The position numbers were made by a program, and so were the translations under genes. DNA of 64,000 bases from Deltaproteobacteria bacterium (GTDB taxonomy: Bacteria; Desulfobacterota; Desulfobacteria; Desulfobacterales; Desulfobacteraceae). Positions 58,970-64,000 of the stretch are shown piece after piece; position 1 is the stretch's first letter, and every line of letters starts with the position of its first letter. The stretch is taken from positions 50,958-114,957 of the forward strand of contig JAADHV010000067.1 of NCBI GenBank assembly GCA_013151635.1, written 5' to 3'. The notes beneath the pieces are model-generated. The model did not search any database. It was not told the DNA's origin and was given only the letters and a program-made list of their open reading frames with translations.

Positions 58970-59173
58970 TTAAGTCTCCTTAATTTTGTATTTAATTTAT
59001 AATTCAATATTGAAAATTTTATTTTATTACAAATGATATCAATTCTGGCTTGGAATGTCCAACACAATCATCTAACCGTCATGACATAAAATAAAAAAAG
59101 GATTTACAAAGCACTCATATTTTTGTATTTAATTTTGAATTACAAAATGAATACATAAATATGGAGGTCTGCA

Positions 59174-60895
59174 ATGTCTAATTCAGAAAATAAAATTATA
59201 TCAGGGGCGCAAGCTGTTGTAGAAATTTTAATCGCTTATGGAGTGAAGGTGGTGTTTGGAGTTCCGGGAGATACCAGTCTTCCTCTATACGATGCTTTTT
59301 ACAAAAAATCTTCAAAGATAAAGCATATCCTTGCCAGGGACGAACGTTCAGCAGTTTTTATGGCAGACGCATATTCCAGGCTGACCCATAAGCCTGCTGT
59401 CTGCGAATGCCCAAGCGGTGCGGGTGCACTCTATTCCATTCCCGGCATTGCCGAAGCAAATGCATCATCTATCCCTGTTATACTATTAACATCCGGTGTT
59501 GCGCTTGCCGGTGAAAATAAAGGAATAATCACTGAGTTGGATCACCATAAATTATTTGAACCGGTTACCAAATGGTCCAGTTTCCTGAAACATACAAAGA
59601 AAATTCCCGATACGCTGCGAAGGGCTTTCAGAATAGCAACAACAGGCCGTCCGGGAGCTGTCCACCTTTCTTTTCCTGTAGAAGTGATGAAAGGACGGAT
59701 GAACAAGGAAAAAATGAATATATATTGTGAAACTGATTGCATGAGTTACCCTGCCTACAGGACACGGGGGGATGCAGACAGGATAAAACAGCTGGCCACT
59801 CATCTTGATGAAGCAAAAAGGCCTGTCATTATAGCCGGTGGCGGGTCTGTTCATTCCCGGGCCGGGGAGCTCATCATTAAGATCGCAGAGCTGATGTCCA
59901 TACCTGTTGCAACCACTATTTCAGGTCAGGGCATCATGCCTGATGATCACCCGCTTGCAATAGGAGTAGTTGGTGACAATGGCTTTCACCCTCATGCTCA
60001 CGAGGCGGTTGACGGAGCCGACACACTGGTTTATCTTGGCTGTAAAATGGGTTCTGTTTCAACGATAAAGTGGACTAAACCATCACCGGATTCGAATACC
60101 AAAATTATCCAGGTAGATATTGATCCGGTCATGCTGTCTAACAACTATAAAAATGAAGTCTGTATCGCAGGCGATGTTTTTCTTGTGCTAAAAGACCTTT
60201 ATCAAGAATTGCAGGACATGGACTGCCATTCGGATAACACCCCCTGGAGCCGGCAGATTAACCGGAGCCGTAAAACCTTTTGGCAGGATTCGACAGCACA
60301 ATTACATTCCAATGCCATTCCCATAAAACCTCAGAGGGTAATCAATGCGGTGAATGAGTCCCTTTTAGAGCCCTTAATTGTTATTTCAGATGCAGGAACA
60401 CCAACTCCCTATATTACCCGGTTTTTACGGTTAAAAGGAAAAGGATCCCGTTTCATTATTCCAAGGGCGTTTGGCGGGCTTGGTTATGCCATCCCAGCAG
60501 TTGTCGGCGCTTTTTTAGCCAGGCCGGATGCTAAAATCATCGGCATGTTCGGGGACGGTTCCCTTGGGATGTCTGCAGGGGAACTTGAAACCCTGGCCAG
60601 GTTAAATGTTCAATCCATATTAATCCATTTTAATAACGGAAGTTTTGGCTGGATAAAGGCGCTTCAATCAATCCATTCACAAGGACGGTTTATGTCTGTT
60701 GATTTCACCCAGAGGAACATGGCTGATGTGGCAACAGCATTTGGCATTAAAAGTTTTCATGTCAAAACACCTGATGAGTTGGACCATGCATTAAATGAAG
60801 CGTTAGAACATCATGGTCCTGTTTTTATTGATGTTGTAACTGAACCTGAGGTCAGTGAGTTGCCCCCTGTTTATTCATGGCATCATAAAAACTAG
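59174..60895 (+). CDS. Thiamine-pyrophosphate-dependent enzyme (acetolactate synthase-like)
   Basis: ISGAQAVVEILIAYGVKVVFGVPGDTSLPLYDAF; ARDERSAVFMADAYSRLT; GMFGDGSLGMSAGELETLARLNVQSILIHFNN. Confidence 0.9.
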   Translation: MSNSENKIISGAQAVVEILIAYGVKVVFGVPGDTSLPLYDAFYKKSSKIKHILARDERSAVFMADAYSRLTHKPAVCECPSGAGALYSIPGIAEANASSIPVILLTSGVALAGENKGIITELDHHKLFEPVTKWSSFLKHTKKIPDTLRRAFRIATTGRPGAVHLSFPVEVMKGRMNKEKMNIYCETDCMSYPAYRTRGDADRIKQLATHLDEAKRPVIIAGGGSVHSRAGELIIKIAELMSIPVATTISGQGIMPDDHPLAIGVVGDNGFHPHAHEAVDGADTLVYLGCKMGSVSTIKWTKPSPDSNTKIIQVDIDPVMLSNNYKNEVCIAGDVFLVLKDLYQELQDMDCHSDNTPWSRQINRSRKTFWQDSTAQLHSNAIPIKPQRVINAVNESLLEPLIVISDAGTPTPYITRFLRLKGKGSRFIIPRAFGGLGYAIPAVVGAFLARPDAKIIGMFGDGSLGMSAGELETLARLNVQSILIHFNNGSFGWIKALQSIHSQGRFMSVDFTQRNMADVATAFGIKSFHVKTPDELDHALNEALEHHGPVFIDVVTEPEVSELPPVYSWHHKN

Positions 60896-60952
60896 GATCA
60901 TGGTTCATCGTCCCGTTAAATCAATGGATTAGCACATCAGGCAATTGACAGA

Positions 60953-62809
60953 TCAATCAAATATGCCCTGGCAGGATAAAATTGGACCGGTTGATTTTTG
61001 TTCCTGCGGGACGGCAAGCTGATCTCCATTTTTTTTTGTCCAAAGGAAGTCCATTATGCTGGCCATTGCTAATCCAGTTTCTGACTGTTTGGCTTCTTTT
61101 TTCAGCAGGGCAATGATATTGGCGGCTTTTTCTATGGAGCAATTTTGCCGGTTATGCTTTGGCAGTTCAAGCACAGCGATGCTGACAGAAATTAAAGGGA
61201 TTTTTTCTATGGTTCCTTCCCTGTTTTTTGCAACCATAAATCCTTTGGACACAATGTCTTGATCATAAAAACTTTCAGCATCCTTTTTAAACCGGTGAGC
61301 CAGTTTTTTCATTTCTATTATAATATCAGGACATTTGGCGTTTTTAACCCCCATAAAAAAATCATCCCCTCCAATGTGGCCCACAAACCTGTTTTCCGAG
61401 AACCCTGCCTTTTTGATAAGATCGGCAAACATTAAAATCAGGCGATCCCCGTTTCTGAAGCCGTATTTATCGTTAAAGGGCTTGAAATGATCAAAATCAA
61501 AATAGATCAGGTAATAGGTGGATTCCATATCTGGCAGGCTTTCGCTGAAGTATTCATGTATCATGGTATTACCGGGTAATTTGGTCAACGGGTTTTGATT
61601 CCTTGCCAGGGTGATATTTTTTTTATTAATTATTTTTAAAAGGGATTTTGCACTTAAGATGCCAACATATTTCATATCATCCACCATGATAAGTCCCTCG
61701 TTATCATTATATTGGGCATAGGTTTCAGTAAGGGTTTCAACAGATGAGTGAATATCTGTTATGGGAAGTTTTGTGATAAATTTTGAAACATCCTTGCCAA
61801 ACGAAGGATTTTCCAGGAGCTGATGCCCGAATCTTGAGAAGATATACTCTTTAAACGCACTCTCCCTGATGATACCCACAGGTTCTTCATGATGGTTAAG
61901 AACCGGGAAAAATGTGGTTTCTTCTTTCCGGAATTTTTCTATTATCGTGATTATATCCGTGTCTGAATAGACAGGCTGGATATAATTGATTTCACCTGTG
62001 ATTAAGGCTCTGTCCTTGAAGGCTCCATTGCGTTTTTCTTTTTTTGAAATGTTTCCTATCTCTTTATACCGTTCTTTCAGATTGTTTAAATCAAGTTGGG
62101 GCTTTTGCACAAAATAGCCTTGTACCATGTCACACCCGATTTCCTTGCACAAGAAAAATTCTTCCATTGTTTCAACACCCTCTGCCAGTACAAGACTGCC
62201 CATAAAATGGGCCAGGTTAACAATAGTTGAGACAAGAAGACGTTTTTTCGGGTCATTTTCCATATTCTGGATGAAAAAGCGGTCTATTTTTATATAATCA
62301 GGTTCTGCATAATACAGGAGTTGAAGACCGGAAAAACCTGTTCCGCAATCGTCCACAGCTATCTTATAACCCTGGCTGCGATAGCCGTCCAGGATTTTTG
62401 AAACATTCTGGTTGTCTCTAAATTGATGCTTTTCAGATATTTCAAAGCATATGTCGTCCATTGAATAGCCATACATTTTAAGCATCCTCGCTGTATTCCC
62501 CGGTGAATAATCCCCTGAATTAAACAAGCGATTGTCCAGGTTATAGAATAATTTAATATGACGTTTCTGCTTGAATTTTGAAAATTTTAAAAAGGCTTTC
62601 TGCCGCAGATGAAGGTCAGCATGGTGCAGCAACCCCTGTTTGTAAGCGCGGTTAAAAATATCATCAATGGAAGAGAACCCGGCACCCTTGTAGCCCCTTA
62701 TCAATGCCTCAAATCCGAATGTATTTCCGGTATGAATATTGACAATGGGCTGGAATGCATAATCCAGTTTTGAAAGCCTTGAAATCCACCATTTGTTTTT
62801 AAGTTCCAC
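60953..62809 (-). CDS. EAL-CBS-GGDEF domain protein
   Basis: FGFEALIRGYKG (EAL), GHIGGDDFFMGV (GGDEF-like), central CBS-like pair. Confidence 0.88.
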   Translation of the reverse strand: MELKNKWWISRLSKLDYAFQPIVNIHTGNTFGFEALIRGYKGAGFSSIDDIFNRAYKQGLLHHADLHLRQKAFLKFSKFKQKRHIKLFYNLDNRLFNSGDYSPGNTARMLKMYGYSMDDICFEISEKHQFRDNQNVSKILDGYRSQGYKIAVDDCGTGFSGLQLLYYAEPDYIKIDRFFIQNMENDPKKRLLVSTIVNLAHFMGSLVLAEGVETMEEFFLCKEIGCDMVQGYFVQKPQLDLNNLKERYKEIGNISKKEKRNGAFKDRALITGEINYIQPVYSDTDIITIIEKFRKEETTFFPVLNHHEEPVGIIRESAFKEYIFSRFGHQLLENPSFGKDVSKFITKLPITDIHSSVETLTETYAQYNDNEGLIMVDDMKYVGILSAKSLLKIINKKNITLARNQNPLTKLPGNTMIHEYFSESLPDMESTYYLIYFDFDHFKPFNDKYGFRNGDRLILMFADLIKKAGFSENRFVGHIGGDDFFMGVKNAKCPDIIIEMKKLAHRFKKDAESFYDQDIVSKGFMVAKNREGTIEKIPLISVSIAVLELPKHNRQNCSIEKAANIIALLKKEAKQSETGLAMASIMDFLWTKKNGDQLAVPQEQKSTGPILSCQGIFD

Positions 62810-63324
62810 TATTTTGGCTCCAGTTTTGTTTGAGGTTAATTGTGAACTGAATTTGAAATATATAATTATCTGACAATAGTGAGGATTCTATTCTATATTT
62901 ATTAAGATTTAATGAATTGTTTGAAATGCTTTTTTCTATGGTTCCCCGGTATGGTGGTGTTTGTCAAGCAAGTTGTCACCTAAATTAAATTTATTTTCTT
63001 GTAATATTATTCTATAAAGTACCCACTTAATTCGCTTCGCTCATTCTTTTTAGGTTTTTTAAGGCATGGGCAGGATAGTCAGTAAAATTTGAGTTGGGAA
63101 GCCGCTTGTGTGGCAGCTCCCCATGTAGTATTCTGCTATAGAACTATTAACAGTTTATTAAAATCCTGAAAGCCTCATGGTGTCGTGTATATATTAGTTT
63201 TAAATTTAAATATTATACAAATGTGAATAGAAGTTAAGAGATATATTGATATCACTGTATCGTTAATTTATAATCCACATATTGCAGTGAGATTAAACAA
63301 AAGGTCAGAAAAGGAATTGAAGAT

Positions 63325-63918
63325 ATGGCGGATGTCGGATATGTCAGAGTCAGTATTACCCAAAACGATACGAGGCAGTTAGAAGGTATTCCTCTGGATA
63401 AAGTTTTCAGAGAAAAAATATCCGGGAAATCTATTAAGCGGCCGGAACTTGAAAAATGTATTGATTATATACGGGAGGGAGATACGCTGCATGTCCACTC
63501 TATGGATCGCCTGGCTCGGAATCTTAAAGACCTTCAAAATATTGTGGATGATTTAACAGGTGAGGACGTCAAGGTTTTTTTCCATAAAGAAAATTTGATT
63601 TTCTCCGGTGGTGAAGATCCAATGTCAAAATTAATGCTGCAAATCATGGGGGCGGTTGCTGAATTTGAAAGGTCTATGATAAAAGAGCGGCAACGGGAAG
63701 GAATTGCTTTGGCAAAGAAAAAAGGTAAGCGATTCGGGCCAAAGCCGGTCATCGACGATGAAAAATTTAAAAGGATTGTCGAGTTTTTAAACATGGGAAT
63801 GAATAAAACTGATATCTCTGCTAAGATCGGGGTGTCCAGGCAGACTCTCTATAAAGCGCTTAAAAATCTTAAAACTGAATTTAAAATAAAAAGCAAAATG
63901 GAACAGGAGAGAGGATGA
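63325..63918 (+). CDS. Serine recombinase (resolvase/invertase family)
   Basis: VGYVRVSITQNDTRQLEG; VHSMDRLARNLKDLQNIV; AEFERSMIKERQREGIALAKKKGKRFG; HTH VSRQTLYKALK. Confidence 0.92.
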   Translation: MADVGYVRVSITQNDTRQLEGIPLDKVFREKISGKSIKRPELEKCIDYIREGDTLHVHSMDRLARNLKDLQNIVDDLTGEDVKVFFHKENLIFSGGEDPMSKLMLQIMGAVAEFERSMIKERQREGIALAKKKGKRFGPKPVIDDEKFKRIVEFLNMGMNKTDISAKIGVSRQTLYKALKNLKTEFKIKSKMEQERG

Positions 63919-64000
63919 TGATCAATAAAGAAAAAATTATAATCCTTTTGAAAGAATATAAAAACAAGCAAGCCGACAGATTTGGTGTAACTAAAATGGG
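63915..64000 (+). CDS. Start of nucleotidyltransferase-like (MNT/MntA-type) gene, truncated
   Basis: MMINKEKIIILLKEYKNKQADRFGVTKMG..., start overlapping resolvase stop (ATGA); pattern typical of small nucleotidyltransferases. Confidence 0.45.
   Translation, partial: MMINKEKIIILLKEYKNKQADRFGVTKM

Noticed and set aside
1-64000. CRISPR arrays, rRNA or tRNA genes
   Set aside because: No regularly spaced repeats and no tRNA/rRNA-like sequence were seen by eye; a tRNAscan-SE/Infernal run would be needed to exclude small RNAs.

Overview
The window is AT-leaning chromosome from an anaerobic deltaproteobacterium-like (Desulfobacteraceae-like) genome; the taxonomy is inference from gene content. Layout: (1) 1-4.6 kb, housekeeping (FKBP PPIase, flavodoxin-like reductase, pckG, PHP phosphoesterase). 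(2) 4.6-17.2 kb, a signalling island of consecutive receiver, histidine-kinase, HDOD and DUF342 genes. It contains a 7-bp tandem-duplication frameshift and a gene whose best start codon is AUA. (3) 17.5-21.6 kb, a MerR-like regulator and a GcvT-SHMT fusion. (4) 22-46 kb, several operons of metal and periplasmic redox genes: CcdA, Met/His/Gly-rich protein, YHS, three SHOCT proteins, CopA, RseC-like, polyferredoxins, TlpA thioredoxins, CuA-type cupredoxins, a pentaheme protein. (5) 46-58 kb, a long co-directional cluster of MttB-type and corrinoid methyltransferases, dapL, dapF and a peptide-type ABC transporter, with a GntR regulator and a TPP enzyme beside it. (6) An EAL/GGDEF protein, then a resolvase and the start of a nucleotidyltransferase-like gene at the right edge.

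The most interesting result is an apparent sigma-54 regulon. Six transcription units in the 22-46 kb region each carry a GG-N10-GC/GA (-24/-12) element. Upstream of each lies a 19-bp dyad (TGGnT-N7-AnCCA), five times as tandem pairs spaced 22-23 bp. One of these units encodes a TlpA-like protein with an in-frame UGA at the first redox Cys (UPWC), followed by a bacterial SECIS-like hairpin, so it is probably an unannotated selenoprotein. Other findings include a ~95-bp dispersed double-hairpin repeat, a decayed BrnT toxin overlapping an intact BrnA antitoxin, and paralogous tiny proteins ending in GKPQCC.
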